Positions 37,772 through 47,002 of a DNA stretch of 64,000 nucleotides are shown one piece after another. Within the stretch, counting starts at the first letter, position 1. Each line of letters begins with the position of its first letter. The notes below the pieces were generated by a model that did no database searches, had not been told where the DNA came from, and saw only the letters and a program-made list of their open reading frames with translations. The stretch covers positions 2,728,001 to 2,792,000 of the forward strand of contig NZ_CP009251.1 of assembly GCF_001941345.1 (NCBI RefSeq). The letters are read 5' to 3'. The translations under genes were made by a program, and so were the position numbers. The stretch is from Corynebacterium stationis (lineage in GTDB: Bacteria > Actinomycetota > Actinomycetes > Mycobacteriales > Mycobacteriaceae).

Positions 37772-37842
37772 CACGCGGGCCCATTGAAGCTTCCTTCTTT
37801 AAAGCTTTCCTTAAAACCAGGCTCGCAGTATGCGGGCCTTTT
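37763..37842 (+). promoter_or_regulatory. trp attenuator (alternative 1:2, 2:3, 3:4 hairpins)
   Basis: Strand 1 CGCGT (37765-37769) pairs with ACGCG (37773-37777). Strand 2 CGCGGGCCC (37774-37782) and strand 4 TGCGGGCCT (37831-37839) are nearly identical, and both are complementary to strand 3 AGGCTCGCA (37819-37827). Pairing 3:4 gives a GC-rich terminator followed by TTTT; pairing 2:3 prevents it. Confidence 0.88.
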
Positions 37843-37937
37843 CGTTGTCTTAAGGGACATAAACCGGTATAGACCCGCGAACTGCGAGATAAAAATAATT
37901 AGTCTCTCAATAACACAGTCGCGAAAGATAGATAGCT

Positions 37938-39452
37938 ATGACCGGATTTTCTACCGCATCACGGCAGCTCCCGTACTACACGGATGCCGCTGCATTATTT
38001 GATGCCCTGGCCACCACGCATGATTCCATGCTGCTGGAATCAGCAGATATTGAATCCAAGAAGAATGTACAGTGCCTCGCTGTTCTGGATGCCGCGCTCA
38101 AGGTCACCTGCCGCGGCCAGCGCGTATACGCCGAGGTGCTTTCTCCCACTGGGCACGCGATGCTCGAGCGCTTAGAAGAACAGCTTTCTGAGTACCGCGT
38201 TGGGGCAGGGGAGTTTGAATTCCAACGCCCTACCGATAGTGATGAACGCCGTCGCCTGAAGGCCATTTCCAATGCAGAAGTCCTGCGTAAGCTGCAGTTA
38301 GATGCAGGTTATTCACATGAAATGTTGCCCTTTCTAGGCGGCGGCTTTGCTTATGATTACCTCGATACATTTGAGGTACTTCCTGAGGTGCCAGATAGCA
38401 CTAATGAATACCCGGACTATGAGTTCATCGTGGCACAGACCTTGCTGCACGTTGATCACCTCAACCACAGCATTGTTATCCACGGCGTCGATACTGATGA
38501 AGCTGCGCTGCAAGGGCGCTTAGATGAACAGCTGGACAAAGCACAAAAGCTTGCCGATGCCCCCCTGACCGAAACCACTGAGGTCGCCGAAAAGAAAACC
38601 GTGACCGTCACCGCGGATATCTTGGATAAGGATTTCCGCGAGCATGTAAGCAACCTGCAGAAGAATATCTACGAGGGCGATATTTATCAGGTTGTGCCAG
38701 CACGGTCTTTCTCCATGGAATGCCCAGATGCTTTCGCTGCTTACCGGAAGCTGCGCGAGACCAATCCTTCGCCCTATATGTTCTATATCCGCGGCGCAGA
38801 TTATGAACTCATTGGCGCATCCCCTGAATCCAACCTGAAATTCGATGCTGATACCCGCGAGGTGCAGCTCTATCCCATCGCAGGTACCCGTCCCCGCGGT
38901 GCAACGCATGAATTAGATATCCGCAATGAGCTGGACATGCGCACCGATACTAAGGAACTGGCCGAGCACACCATGCTCGTTGACCTCGCGCGCAATGACC
39001 TGGCACGGGTCGCGGTTCCTGGAACCCGGCGCGTGGCGGATCTTCTGCAGGTGGATCGCTACTCCCGCGTGATGCACTTGGTCTCCCGTGTGGTGGCAGA
39101 GTTGCACCCTGATTTCGACGCGATTGATGCCTACCGCGCATGCATGAATATGGGCACACTCACCGGCGCGCCGAAACTGCGCGCGATGGAATTGGTTCGC
39201 AACACCGAGAACAAGCGCCGCGGTTCCTATGGCGGGGCAGTGGGGTACCTGCGCGGAGATGGCTCCATGGATAACTGCATCGTCATCCGCTCCGCCTACA
39301 TCAAAAATGACACGGCAATTGTCCAAGCCGGTGCCGGCGTTGTCCGCGACTCCGTTCCACAATCCGAAGCCGATGAAACTTTGCACAAGGCTTATGCCGT
39401 CCTGCACGCAATTGCTGCTGCCAACAACGCCACCCTGGAGGTCATCCGATGA
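37938..39452 (+). CDS. trpE: anthranilate synthase component I
   Basis: A 504-residue TrpE, which makes anthranilate from chorismate using ammonia supplied by TrpG. The N-terminal tryptophan feedback motif LLES is at residues 32-35. The chorismate-binding domain shows YQVVPARSFSM, NPSPYMFYIRG, LIGASPESNLKF, PIAGTRPRG, DLARNDLARV and RGSYGGAVGYL. The presence of LLES implies a feedback-sensitive enzyme. It is the first structural gene after the attenuator, and its stop overlaps the trpG start (ATGA). Confidence 0.97.
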   Translation: MTGFSTASRQLPYYTDAAALFDALATTHDSMLLESADIESKKNVQCLAVLDAALKVTCRGQRVYAEVLSPTGHAMLERLEEQLSEYRVGAGEFEFQRPTDSDERRRLKAISNAEVLRKLQLDAGYSHEMLPFLGGGFAYDYLDTFEVLPEVPDSTNEYPDYEFIVAQTLLHVDHLNHSIVIHGVDTDEAALQGRLDEQLDKAQKLADAPLTETTEVAEKKTVTVTADILDKDFREHVSNLQKNIYEGDIYQVVPARSFSMECPDAFAAYRKLRETNPSPYMFYIRGADYELIGASPESNLKFDADTREVQLYPIAGTRPRGATHELDIRNELDMRTDTKELAEHTMLVDLARNDLARVAVPGTRRVADLLQVDRYSRVMHLVSRVVAELHPDFDAIDAYRACMNMGTLTGAPKLRAMELVRNTENKRRGSYGGAVGYLRGDGSMDNCIVIRSAYIKNDTAIVQAGAGVVRDSVPQSEADETLHKAYAVLHAIAAANNATLEVIR

Positions 39453-40084
39453 GCACTGTAGAAACCAAACCGAAGGTTTTACTTCTCGATAATCACGATT
39501 CTTTCGTTTATAACCTTGTCGATGCTCTTTCTGGCTATGACACCGTGGTTATGCGCAATACCGTCACAGTGACGGAAATCCTCGATGAGTCCCCTGACCT
39601 GATTGTGCTCTCCCCAGGACCCGGACACCCCACTGATGCCGGCTGCATGATGGAACTCATCGACACCGTCTTGGGCAAGATCCCACTGCTGGGCATATGC
39701 CTCGGTTTCCAGGCGCTCTTGGAATACCACGGTGGAAAGGTCGCACCGTGCGGACCCGTCCACGGTTCTACCGACACCATGGTTCTCACCGGTGAGGGAG
39801 CGCAGCACCCCGTTTTCCACGGACTGACTACCGACGTGGAACCAGACCAACCCGATTACGTAGGCACCCAGGTTCCGATTGCGCGTTATCACTCCCTGGG
39901 TTGCACGCAGTTGCCAGAGGGCTTGCGCGCATTGGGCTATATCGATGACATCGTGATGGCCGCCGAAACCACTGACGGCACCGCACTAGGCCTGCAGTTC
40001 CACCCAGAATCCGTGCTCACGCCAACAGGTCCCGTCATGTTAGAGCGTTGTGTGGAGCAGTTGGCATCGAAAAGCGTGCTCTAA
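39449..40084 (+). CDS. trpG: anthranilate synthase component II (glutamine amidotransferase)
   Basis: A 211-residue class I glutamine amidotransferase that delivers ammonia to TrpE. Motifs are LLDNHDSFVYNLVD at the N-terminus, SPGPGHPTDAG, the nucleophile in GICLGFQALLEYHGG, and the His-Glu pair in GLQFHPESVLTPTG. It overlaps trpE by 4 bp, consistent with translational coupling of the two subunits. A 74-bp A/T-rich gap separates it from trpD. Confidence 0.96.
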   Translation: MSTVETKPKVLLLDNHDSFVYNLVDALSGYDTVVMRNTVTVTEILDESPDLIVLSPGPGHPTDAGCMMELIDTVLGKIPLLGICLGFQALLEYHGGKVAPCGPVHGSTDTMVLTGEGAQHPVFHGLTTDVEPDQPDYVGTQVPIARYHSLGCTQLPEGLRALGYIDDIVMAAETTDGTALGLQFHPESVLTPTGPVMLERCVEQLASKSVL

Positions 40085-40158
40085 GCACACCATTAACCGC
40101 ACGTTAAACCATATTAATTAAAGTATCTATTAAGAACTAGAAAGGATGCCTCCCTCTC

Positions 40159-41178
40159 ATGGCAGCACCACTGAATGTATTAATGAAATTCCTCGACAAC
40201 CCTGCGCCCACGGTGGAGGAGGCCCAAGAGGTCTTTAACCCGCTGAGCAACGGCGATTACGACGACATCCATATCGCTGCACTGCTGGCCACCATCCGCA
40301 CCCGAGGCGAAACCTTCGCGGACTTGGCTGGCGCAGCCAAAGCCTTCCTCAATGCCTCACGCCCATTCCCGATTACTGGCCAAGGCATCATGGACTCCGC
40401 TGGCACGGGCGGTGATGGCACCAATACCATCAATATCTCCACCGGCGCATCGCTGGTGCTCGGCGCTGGGGGAGCGAAGGTCGTGAAATGCGGCAACCGT
40501 TCCGTATCTTCTAAGTCCGGCTCCGCGGATGCACTAGAAGCTCTCAACATCCCACTGGACTTGGACGTTGACCGCGCTGTGCGCCAGTTCGAGGAATCCG
40601 GCTTTACCTTCCTGTACGCACCGGCGTACCACCCAGCGGTCGCGCACGTCATGCCCGTTCGCCGCGCGCTGAAGGTACCCACGATCTTCAACTCGCTGGG
40701 TCCCATCCTTTCCCCAGCGCGCCCAGAGTTTCAGATCATGGGCGTTGCCAACCCGAAGCTGGGCCGCACCATCGCTGAGGTCTTTAAAGAATTGGGTCGC
40801 GGCCGCGCCATCGTCATGCACGGCGCAGGCACCGACGAAATCGCTGTGCACGGCCCAACCCAGGTGTGGGAGCTACGCGACGGCGAGATCGAAGAATACA
40901 CCGTAACCCCAGACGATTTCGGCGTGGGCACCCACCAACTTGCCGACCTCACCGGTGGTGACGGCGCCGAAAACGCCGAGGCACTGCGCCAGGTCTTCAA
41001 TAACACTGCACCAGCTGCACACCGCGATGCGATTGCCGCGAACGCCGGCGCCATGTTCTACCTCACCGGCCACGCTGATAGCTACAAGGAAGGCACCGAC
41101 AAGGCGCTCGGTTTGCTTGCCGATGGCACCGTGAAAGATTGGTTGCAGCGCCACGAGGAGGCTAACTATGCCAAGTAA
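40159..41178 (+). CDS. trpD: anthranilate phosphoribosyltransferase
   Basis: A 339-residue TrpD that joins anthranilate and PRPP. The PRPP-binding loop GTGGDGTNTINIST and the motifs KCGNRSVSSKSGSADALE, YAPAYHPAVAHVMPVRR (anthranilate tunnel) and NSLGPILSPARPEFQIMGV are all present. AAAGGATGCC upstream is farther from the ATG than usual. The A/T-rich 74-bp gap before the gene is the longest inside the operon and could hold an internal promoter. It overlaps trpCF by 11 bp. Confidence 0.96.
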   Translation: MAAPLNVLMKFLDNPAPTVEEAQEVFNPLSNGDYDDIHIAALLATIRTRGETFADLAGAAKAFLNASRPFPITGQGIMDSAGTGGDGTNTINISTGASLVLGAGGAKVVKCGNRSVSSKSGSADALEALNIPLDLDVDRAVRQFEESGFTFLYAPAYHPAVAHVMPVRRALKVPTIFNSLGPILSPARPEFQIMGVANPKLGRTIAEVFKELGRGRAIVMHGAGTDEIAVHGPTQVWELRDGEIEEYTVTPDDFGVGTHQLADLTGGDGAENAEALRQVFNNTAPAAHRDAIAANAGAMFYLTGHADSYKEGTDKALGLLADGTVKDWLQRHEEANYAK

Positions 41179-42643
41179 TCATCAATTACCCACGGTCCTA
41201 GAAAACATTGTGGAGACCCGTCGCACGCACTTAGAGGACATCGCCGAGCGAATTGCGCACGTCGATGTTGCCAACCTGCCGCGCTCGACACGCTCGCTGT
41301 ATGACAACCTGCACGGCGCAACCAATGCCTTCATCATGGAGTGCAAGTCATCGTCTCCATCCCTGGGCCTTATCCGTGAGCACTACGAGCCCGGCACCAT
41401 CGCACGTACCTACTCTCGTTATGCCGCTGGCATCTCCGTGTTGTGCGAACCCGTGCGCTTCGGTGGCGACTACGACCACCTACAAACCGTTGCTTTGTCC
41501 ACACACCTGCCGGTACTGTGCAAGGATTTCATTGTTGACGAGGTCCAGATTCACGCAGCCCGCTACTTCGGGGCCGATGCCATCTTGCTGATGCTCTCTG
41601 TCCTCGACGATGAGGAATACACCCGCCTGCAGGATGAAGCACACCGGTTGGGACTCGACGTCCTTACCGAGGTTATCGATGTCGAAGAAACTGAGCGTGC
41701 CATTCGCTTAGGCGCGAAGATCTTTGGCATTAACCACCGCAACCTGCATGACCTCAGCATCGATCTGACCCGTTCGAAGACCTTGAGCGAGCTTTTGCCT
41801 GAAGGTTCGGTAGTGGTGTCTGAATCTGGCATTCGTGACAACAAGACCGTACGCAGCCTGGGCAACCACTCCAATGCCTACTTAGTGGGGTCGCAGCTTA
41901 CTTCAGCACCGGATGTCGATCGGGCCGCTCGCGCACTCGTGTATGGCGAAAATAAGGTGTGTGGTTTGACCACTTGGTCGGCTGCACAAGCTGCGCGTGC
42001 CGCGGGAGCTGTCTATGGAGGCCTTGTTTTTGAAGAGGCTTCTCCGCGCAATGTTTCACGTGAAACAGCGGAAGATATCATTGCGCATGAACCCGACTTG
42101 GACTACGTCGCAGTTTCGCGCCGCACCGAAGACTGGGCCGAACTAGCCGCCATTGATGGGGTAGAAGCACTCCAACTGCATGCACCTTACCAGGGAAGCA
42201 TCGAAGCAGAGCTCGACTACATCCACACCGTGGTTCAAGAAGTCCGTGACGCCGGTATCCCCGTTACATCCTCCAAGGATGAGGATTTGGACTTCGGCGC
42301 AGAGCAGGAGAGTGGCTTACAAATCTGGCGCGCTGTCTCCATGAGCCATACGGATGGCCCGGCCTTGGCCCAAGCACTCATTGCTGACAAGGCCGTTGAC
42401 CGCATCGTCCTCGACTCCGGCAACGGCGGAACCGGCACCAGCTTTGAGTGGGATACCGTTCCCGCTGAGGTTTTAGATTACGCGCTTCTTGCCGGCGGCA
42501 TCGGTCTGGATAACATTGAACAAGCTCTAAAAATCGGCACCGTTGGCGTTGACCTGAATTCCGGGTTAGAAACGGTCAAGGGCACCAAAGACACCGGCCT
42601 CATTGCACGCGCATTTGCCACCATCAGAAATTTCTACCGCTAA
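41168..42643 (+). CDS. trpCF: bifunctional indole-3-glycerol phosphate synthase / phosphoribosylanthranilate isomerase
   Basis: A 491-residue fusion of two TIM barrels. TrpC (about 1-260) shows FIMECKSSSPSLG, LCKDFIVDEVQI, INHRNLHDLSID and VSESGIRD. TrpF (about 263-491) shows NKVCGLTTWSAAQAARAAGA, GLVFEEASPRNVS, LHAPYQG and VLDSGNGGTGTSFEWD. It performs two consecutive steps to indole-3-glycerol phosphate. The fusion is typical for corynebacteria and enterobacteria and unlike mycobacteria. A perfect parS lies inside the TrpF part (42052-42067), where it is read as VSRET. It overlaps trpD by 11 bp. Confidence 0.96.
   Translation: MPSNHQLPTVLENIVETRRTHLEDIAERIAHVDVANLPRSTRSLYDNLHGATNAFIMECKSSSPSLGLIREHYEPGTIARTYSRYAAGISVLCEPVRFGGDYDHLQTVALSTHLPVLCKDFIVDEVQIHAARYFGADAILLMLSVLDDEEYTRLQDEAHRLGLDVLTEVIDVEETERAIRLGAKIFGINHRNLHDLSIDLTRSKTLSELLPEGSVVVSESGIRDNKTVRSLGNHSNAYLVGSQLTSAPDVDRAARALVYGENKVCGLTTWSAAQAARAAGAVYGGLVFEEASPRNVSRETAEDIIAHEPDLDYVAVSRRTEDWAELAAIDGVEALQLHAPYQGSIEAELDYIHTVVQEVRDAGIPVTSSKDEDLDFGAEQESGLQIWRAVSMSHTDGPALAQALIADKAVDRIVLDSGNGGTGTSFEWDTVPAEVLDYALLAGGIGLDNIEQALKIGTVGVDLNSGLETVKGTKDTGLIARAFATIRNFYR
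42052..42067. other. parS site 2 (perfect)
   Basis: TGTTTCACGTGAAACA is identical to the 16-bp bacterial parS consensus. It lies inside trpCF. Confidence 0.9.
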
Positions 42644-42656
42644 GGATTAACCACCC

Positions 42657-43865
42657 ATGACTGACAACTCTCGGGAAACTTTACTTCCTGCGTATTTTGG
42701 AGAGTTCGGCGGACAGTTTGTCCCAGAATCTCTCATTCCCGCATTGGACCAGCTCGAAAAATCCTTCGTGGATGCAATGGCGGACGAGTCTTTCCAAAAG
42801 GAACTCGCAGACCTCCTGCGTGACTACTTGGGTCGACCAACGCCCATCACCGAGGTTCATAAGCTCGGGGGCAAAGCGCGTATTTTTCTCAAGCGCGAGG
42901 ACCTTGTCCACGGCGGCGCTCACAAGACCAACCAGGTTTTGGGTCAGGCGCTACTGGCTAAGCGCATGGGCAAGACCCGCATCATTGCCGAAACCGGTGC
43001 GGGCCAACACGGCACGGCAACGGCTCTTGCGTGCGCACTCTTGGACCTTGAATGCGTCGTGTACATGGGCGCTAAAGACGTCGCGCGCCAGCAACCCAAC
43101 GTTTTCCGCATGGAACTCATGGGCGCAAAAGTCGTTCCCGTCGATACCGGCTCCGGCACCCTAAAAGATGCCGTGAATGAGGCGCTGCGGGACTGGACCG
43201 CCACCTTCCATGAGTCGCACTACCTGCTTGGCACAGCGGCTGGCCCACACCCATTCCCAACCATCGTGCGTGAGTTCCACCGCGTCATCTCCACTGAGGC
43301 GAAGGCGCAAATGCTTGAGCGCATCGACGGCCTGCCGGACTTGGTCGTCGCCTGTGTGGGTGGCGGTTCCAACGCCATTGGCATGTTCGCAGATTTCATT
43401 GATGAAGAAGGCGTGGAACTTGTCGGCGCTGAACCCGGCGGAGAAGGACTCGATTCCGGCAAGCATGGCGCAACCATCAACAATGGCACCATCGGCATTT
43501 TGCACGGCGCTCGCAGCTACCTCATGCGCAATAGCGACGGCCAGGTGGAGGAGTCCTACTCGATCTCCGCCGGACTGGATTACCCAGGCGTAGGCCCACA
43601 GCACGCGCACTTGCACGCTACCGGTCGCGCGAAGTACGTCGGCATTACTGATGCTGAGGCACTTGAAGCTTTCCAGCTGCTCTCCCAACAAGAGGGCATC
43701 ATTCCAGCACTCGAATCTTCCCACGCGCTGGCTTATGCGCTCAAGCGCAAGGACGAAGACATCAACATTCTGGTCTCGCTTTCCGGTCGTGGTGACAAAG
43801 ACATCGACCACGTTCGCCAGACTCTCGAAGCACACCCTGAGCTTGTCATCAAGGAGAAGAACTAA
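42657..43865 (+). CDS. trpB: tryptophan synthase beta subunit
   Basis: A 402-residue PLP enzyme that condenses indole with serine. The N-terminal [11 protein letters not shown], the Schiff-base lysine in [35 protein letters not shown], the phosphate-binding [15 protein letters not shown] and the C-terminal [12 protein letters not shown] are all present. It lies 13 bp after trpCF and 2 bp before trpA. Together with TrpA it forms the channelled alpha2beta2 synthase. Confidence 0.97.
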   Translation: MTDNSRETLLPAYFGEFGGQFVPESLIPALDQLEKSFVDAMADESFQKELADLLRDYLGRPTPITEVHKLGGKARIFLKREDLVHGGAHKTNQVLGQALLAKRMGKTRIIAETGAGQHGTATALACALLDLECVVYMGAKDVARQQPNVFRMELMGAKVVPVDTGSGTLKDAVNEALRDWTATFHESHYLLGTAAGPHPFPTIVREFHRVISTEAKAQMLERIDGLPDLVVACVGGGSNAIGMFADFIDEEGVELVGAEPGGEGLDSGKHGATINNGTIGILHGARSYLMRNSDGQVEESYSISAGLDYPGVGPQHAHLHATGRAKYVGITDAEALEAFQLLSQQEGIIPALESSHALAYALKRKDEDINILVSLSGRGDKDIDHVRQTLEAHPELVIKEKN

Positions 43866-43867
43866 CC

Positions 43868-44731
43868 ATGACTACAACCCGTGATGGCGCTAGCCGCTTT
43901 GAAGCACTATTTGCTGCACTTGATGAGAAGAACGAAGGTGCATTCGTCCCTTTCCTCATGCTCAATGACCCGACGGCTGAAGACAGCATGGAAATCATCC
44001 GCACCGTCGTCGAAGCAGGCGCTGACGTCCTCGAACTTGGCGTTCCTTTCTCCGACCCAGTTGCTGACGGCCCAACCATTCAGGGCTCACACATCCGCGC
44101 TCTGGACAATGGCGCAACCGTTGATAATTCCCTGAACCTAGTTCGCCAAATCCGCGAAGAGTTCCCTGATACTCCCGTCGGCATGCTCATCTACGGCAAC
44201 GTTCCCTTTACCCGTGGGCTAGATAAGTTCTACGAGGAATTTGGTGCTGCTGGCGCTGATGCCATCCTGATCCCGGATGTTCCAGTCCGAGAAGGCGCAC
44301 CCTTTGCCGCCGCTGCTGAGAAGGCTGGGGTAGCTCCAGTATTCATCGCTCCGGCCCGTGCTTCAGAGCGCACCCTCGAAGGCGTTGCTAAGTACTCTAA
44401 GGGCTACATTTACGCTGTCTCCCGCGATGGAGTAACCGGTACAGAGCAAGAGTCCCAAACTCTTGGCCTCGACGAGGTAGTTGCCAATATCCACCGTTAT
44501 AACGGTGCCCCAGCTCTTCTCGGCTTTGGTATTTCTACGCCAGAGCACGTTGCCGAAGCGATCGCCGCTGGCGCCGCTGGCGCGATTAGCGGCTCAGCAA
44601 TCACCAAGATTGTCAACGGTTACGTTTCACGTGAAACAGAGGATTCTCCCGCCGTCATTACCAACATGGAAGCTCTGAAGAAAGAAATCACGGAATACGT
44701 CTCCGCGATGAAAGCTGCGACCAAGAAATAA
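43868..44731 (+). CDS. trpA: tryptophan synthase alpha subunit
   Basis: A 287-residue TIM barrel that cleaves indole-3-glycerol phosphate. Catalytic-glutamate region EGAFVPFLMLNDPT, the aspartate motif VLELGVPFSDPVADGPTIQ, LIPDVPVREG, VSRDGVTGTE and LGFGISTPEHV are all seen. It has a C-terminal extension beyond the barrel that contains VSRETEDS, encoded by a 15/16 parS match (44623-44638). It is the last gene of the operon and is followed directly by a strong terminator. Confidence 0.96.
   Translation: MTTTRDGASRFEALFAALDEKNEGAFVPFLMLNDPTAEDSMEIIRTVVEAGADVLELGVPFSDPVADGPTIQGSHIRALDNGATVDNSLNLVRQIREEFPDTPVGMLIYGNVPFTRGLDKFYEEFGAAGADAILIPDVPVREGAPFAAAAEKAGVAPVFIAPARASERTLEGVAKYSKGYIYAVSRDGVTGTEQESQTLGLDEVVANIHRYNGAPALLGFGISTPEHVAEAIAAGAAGAISGSAITKIVNGYVSRETEDSPAVITNMEALKKEITEYVSAMKAATKK
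44623..44638. other. parS site 3
   Basis: CGTTTCACGTGAAACA matches parS at 15 of 16 positions. It lies near the 3' end of trpA and is read as VSRET. Confidence 0.85.
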
Positions 44732-44736
44732 AAAAG

Positions 44737-44784
44737 AAGCCTGGTTCCTTCTTACCTCTTTCAAGAGGAAGGAACCAGGCTTTT
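44737..44784. terminator. trp operon terminator (bidirectional)
   Basis: AAGCCTGGTTCCTTC and GAAGGAACCAGGCTT form a 15-bp perfect stem with A and T runs outside, 6 bp after the trpA stop and in front of the convergent symporter gene. Confidence 0.92.
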
Positions 44785-44822
44785 GTTATGCCGATTTTCG
44801 ATCAGACCTGTACCCTAAAGAG

Positions 44823-46103
44823 CTACTTTTCCGCGTGCTTTCCAGAGCCAGTTTCAGCATCAACGCCTTCAATAAACTCAGCCTCGTAGCCCTCTCCACC
44901 CAGGAAGTTATCTGGGTCATCAGCATCGACCATCTTATTCTTAGCAAAGCGGTCAACGATCATGGCGATTGCACCGTCACCGGTTACATTCGCTGCGGTG
45001 CCGAAGGAGTCGACCGCGATGTAGGCGGCAATCATCAAAGCGACCATGGAATCATCGAAGCCCATCATGCTTTGCATCAGACCAACTGCCACCATGACTG
45101 CGCCACCTGGAACACCCGGTGCGGCAATCATCATTACGCCCAGCAGCAGAATGAATCCTGCTGCCGTCGTCAGGCTAACGTTCAGTCCAGCCAGGTAGAC
45201 GACTGCAAAGCCATACAACGTCAGCTTGATCATCGAGCCCGATAGGTGAATGGTCGCGCACAGAGGAATAACAAAACCGGCAATCGGCTTGGAAATTCCG
45301 TTGTTCAGTGCGGCCCTGTGAGTAACTGGAATGGTAGCTGCAGATGAAGAAGTACCCAACGCGGTAAAGTACGCAGGCAACATGATGCGCAATGCTTTAA
45401 ATGGGTTGCGCTTGGCAATTGCGCCTGCCACAACGTACTGCAAGATCAGGTACGCAATGGTCATGACGACTGACAGGATTAACACCTTCGCAAAGGCAGA
45501 AAGCACATCGAGCAGGTTGCCATTCATACCCAGGCCGAGGAACATACCAAAGATATAGATTGGCAATAGTGGGATGACAAATCCCCAGATTACTTTGATG
45601 ACAATAGCTTCCAGCTCGCGCGAAGCGTTGTAAATGGTCTCTGCTTTGACTGCAGTCATTGCAACGCCGACACAGAAAGCCAGCAGCAAGGCCGTCATAA
45701 CCTCAAAAGGTGCAGGCATTTCGACTTCGAAGTAAGGTGTCAACGAGCCTTCATCGATGTCGGATACATCCAATCCGAGCGACTGGTTACCAAGCAATAG
45801 TGGATAGAGCAGCTTTGCGGTAATGAGCGCAATAGCGCCGGCAATAATGGTCGAACCATAAGCAATAGCAGTGGTATATCCCAACCACTTTCCGGCACCT
45901 TTTCCTAGACCAGCAATCGCTGGCGAGATGAGCGCAAAAATCAAGACCGGAATGAAGAAGTTCAGGAAGTTGCTGAACAGCCCATTGAATGTCGCGAAAA
46001 TGCGCCCTAGCCATTCTGGGGCAAAAAGACTTACAATAATGCCAAGAACAATCGCGATGACGATCTTGAACAACAGTGAGTCTGTCACTTTTGACTTAGA
46101 CAT
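44823..46103 (-). CDS. dicarboxylate/amino acid:cation symporter (DAACS family)
   Basis: A 426-residue sodium- or proton-coupled symporter of the GltP/SstT family. It shows FFIPVLIFALISPAIAG (helix 2 region), the serine-rich reentrant loop GTSSSAATIPVTHRAA, the second reentrant loop APGVPGGAVMVAVGL and the substrate-binding segment AAYIAVDSFGTAANVTGDG. Serine/threonine (SstT-like) or dicarboxylate/glutamate uptake is possible. The absence of a clear arginine in the last helix motif argues for a neutral amino acid (inference). The start is set at ATG 46103 rather than an upstream TTG. Convergent with the trp operon. Confidence 0.85.
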   Translation of the reverse strand: MSKSKVTDSLLFKIVIAIVLGIIVSLFAPEWLGRIFATFNGLFSNFLNFFIPVLIFALISPAIAGLGKGAGKWLGYTTAIAYGSTIIAGAIALITAKLLYPLLLGNQSLGLDVSDIDEGSLTPYFEVEMPAPFEVMTALLLAFCVGVAMTAVKAETIYNASRELEAIVIKVIWGFVIPLLPIYIFGMFLGLGMNGNLLDVLSAFAKVLILSVVMTIAYLILQYVVAGAIAKRNPFKALRIMLPAYFTALGTSSSAATIPVTHRAALNNGISKPIAGFVIPLCATIHLSGSMIKLTLYGFAVVYLAGLNVSLTTAAGFILLLGVMMIAAPGVPGGAVMVAVGLMQSMMGFDDSMVALMIAAYIAVDSFGTAANVTGDGAIAMIVDRFAKNKMVDADDPDNFLGGEGYEAEFIEGVDAETGSGKHAEK

Positions 46104-46287
46104 TGTTTTCAATTCTTTAAACGTGCTGCGGCGGGGATCTACCTACTCACAACTATTCGACAGGGGCTCGCCGCTAACAGGCTGTATTACCTGTCAAGCG
46201 ACACGGCACTAACTTTAGCCCACGCCGGAACCTTTCCGACAGTTACTGTTTGGGTATTTTCGCCGAGCCGGGATTACAATGACCGTC

Positions 46288-46758
46288 ATGGTCGATGTTG
46301 GTATTATCATGTTGATTTTCGCCGTGTATTGGCTGGTTTTTGGCGGTTTAGCTACCGCCCGCCGACTACCGGGAAACAAGTATTTTGGATTGCGTATCCC
46401 AGATGTACGCAAGTCCAAAGAAGCCTGGGACGGCTCGCACGTCGTGGCTGGCCCAGTCTGGATCCTCGCTGGCGTCTCTTTCCTCTTTGGCGCACTCGTT
46501 GCATTCCGAGCCTCGGGCTGGATGTGGCTGATCCCCGTCGCCACCGTTCTCATCGCAATTGTTGCAATCTCGGTCGGTTCTAACCTTGGCGCGCGGGCAG
46601 CCCACCTGTACACGCTTAAAGATCAAGAGGAGAACGGCGGCTGCAACTCCGAAGGTGGCTGCAGCTGTGGCTCCGGCGGATGCGGTTCTTCTACAGAAGC
46701 TCCACAAGTTGATATGGATGCACTCCGCAACGCGGTCAAAAATGTAGAAGGCGTCTAA
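46288..46758 (+). CDS. SdpI-like membrane protein with Cys-rich tail
   Basis: About 156 residues. Three or so membrane helices surround the SdpI-type motif NKYFGLRIPDVRKSKEAWDGSH. The cytoplasmic or external tail then reads GGCNSEGGCSCGSGGCGSS, with five cysteines, which SdpI proteins do not normally have. SdpI of Bacillus is an immunity protein and signal transducer, but for actinobacterial relatives the role is unknown. TACAAT (46275-46280) ends 7 bp before ATG 46288 and overlaps the upstream ATG at 46279, so the leaderless start at 46288 is preferred. The tail may bind metal (inference). Confidence 0.75.
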   Translation: MVDVGIIMLIFAVYWLVFGGLATARRLPGNKYFGLRIPDVRKSKEAWDGSHVVAGPVWILAGVSFLFGALVAFRASGWMWLIPVATVLIAIVAISVGSNLGARAAHLYTLKDQEENGGCNSEGGCSCGSGGCGSSTEAPQVDMDALRNAVKNVEGV

Positions 46759-46783
46759 TACGCCCCAACACATTCGAAAAATT

Positions 46784-46811
46784 ATCCCGGTACTTTGTAT
46801 CGGGATTTTTT
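46784..46811 (+). terminator. terminator after the SdpI-like gene
   Basis: ATCCCG and CGGGAT flank an 11-base loop and are followed by a run of T, 25 bp beyond the stop. Confidence 0.75.
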
Positions 46812-47002
46812 GATCCCGATCTCGGAATCACAACACTTCGTGTACACACTAATGACAAGGACACACATACAATCTCAAATCCGCAGTGACGCAGATAACA
46901 TTTGCGTTATAGTTGGCGTGATACCTCGACAGCCAGGGTATCAAATTCGCGACAACCACAACTTCACCAAGAAGAGGCCGAAAGTCAGATAGGAGTGGCT
47001 CG

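Noticed and set aside
46279..46287. ATG at 46279 as start of the SdpI-like gene
   Set aside because: This ATG overlaps the TACAAT hexamer that serves the likely leaderless start at 46288.
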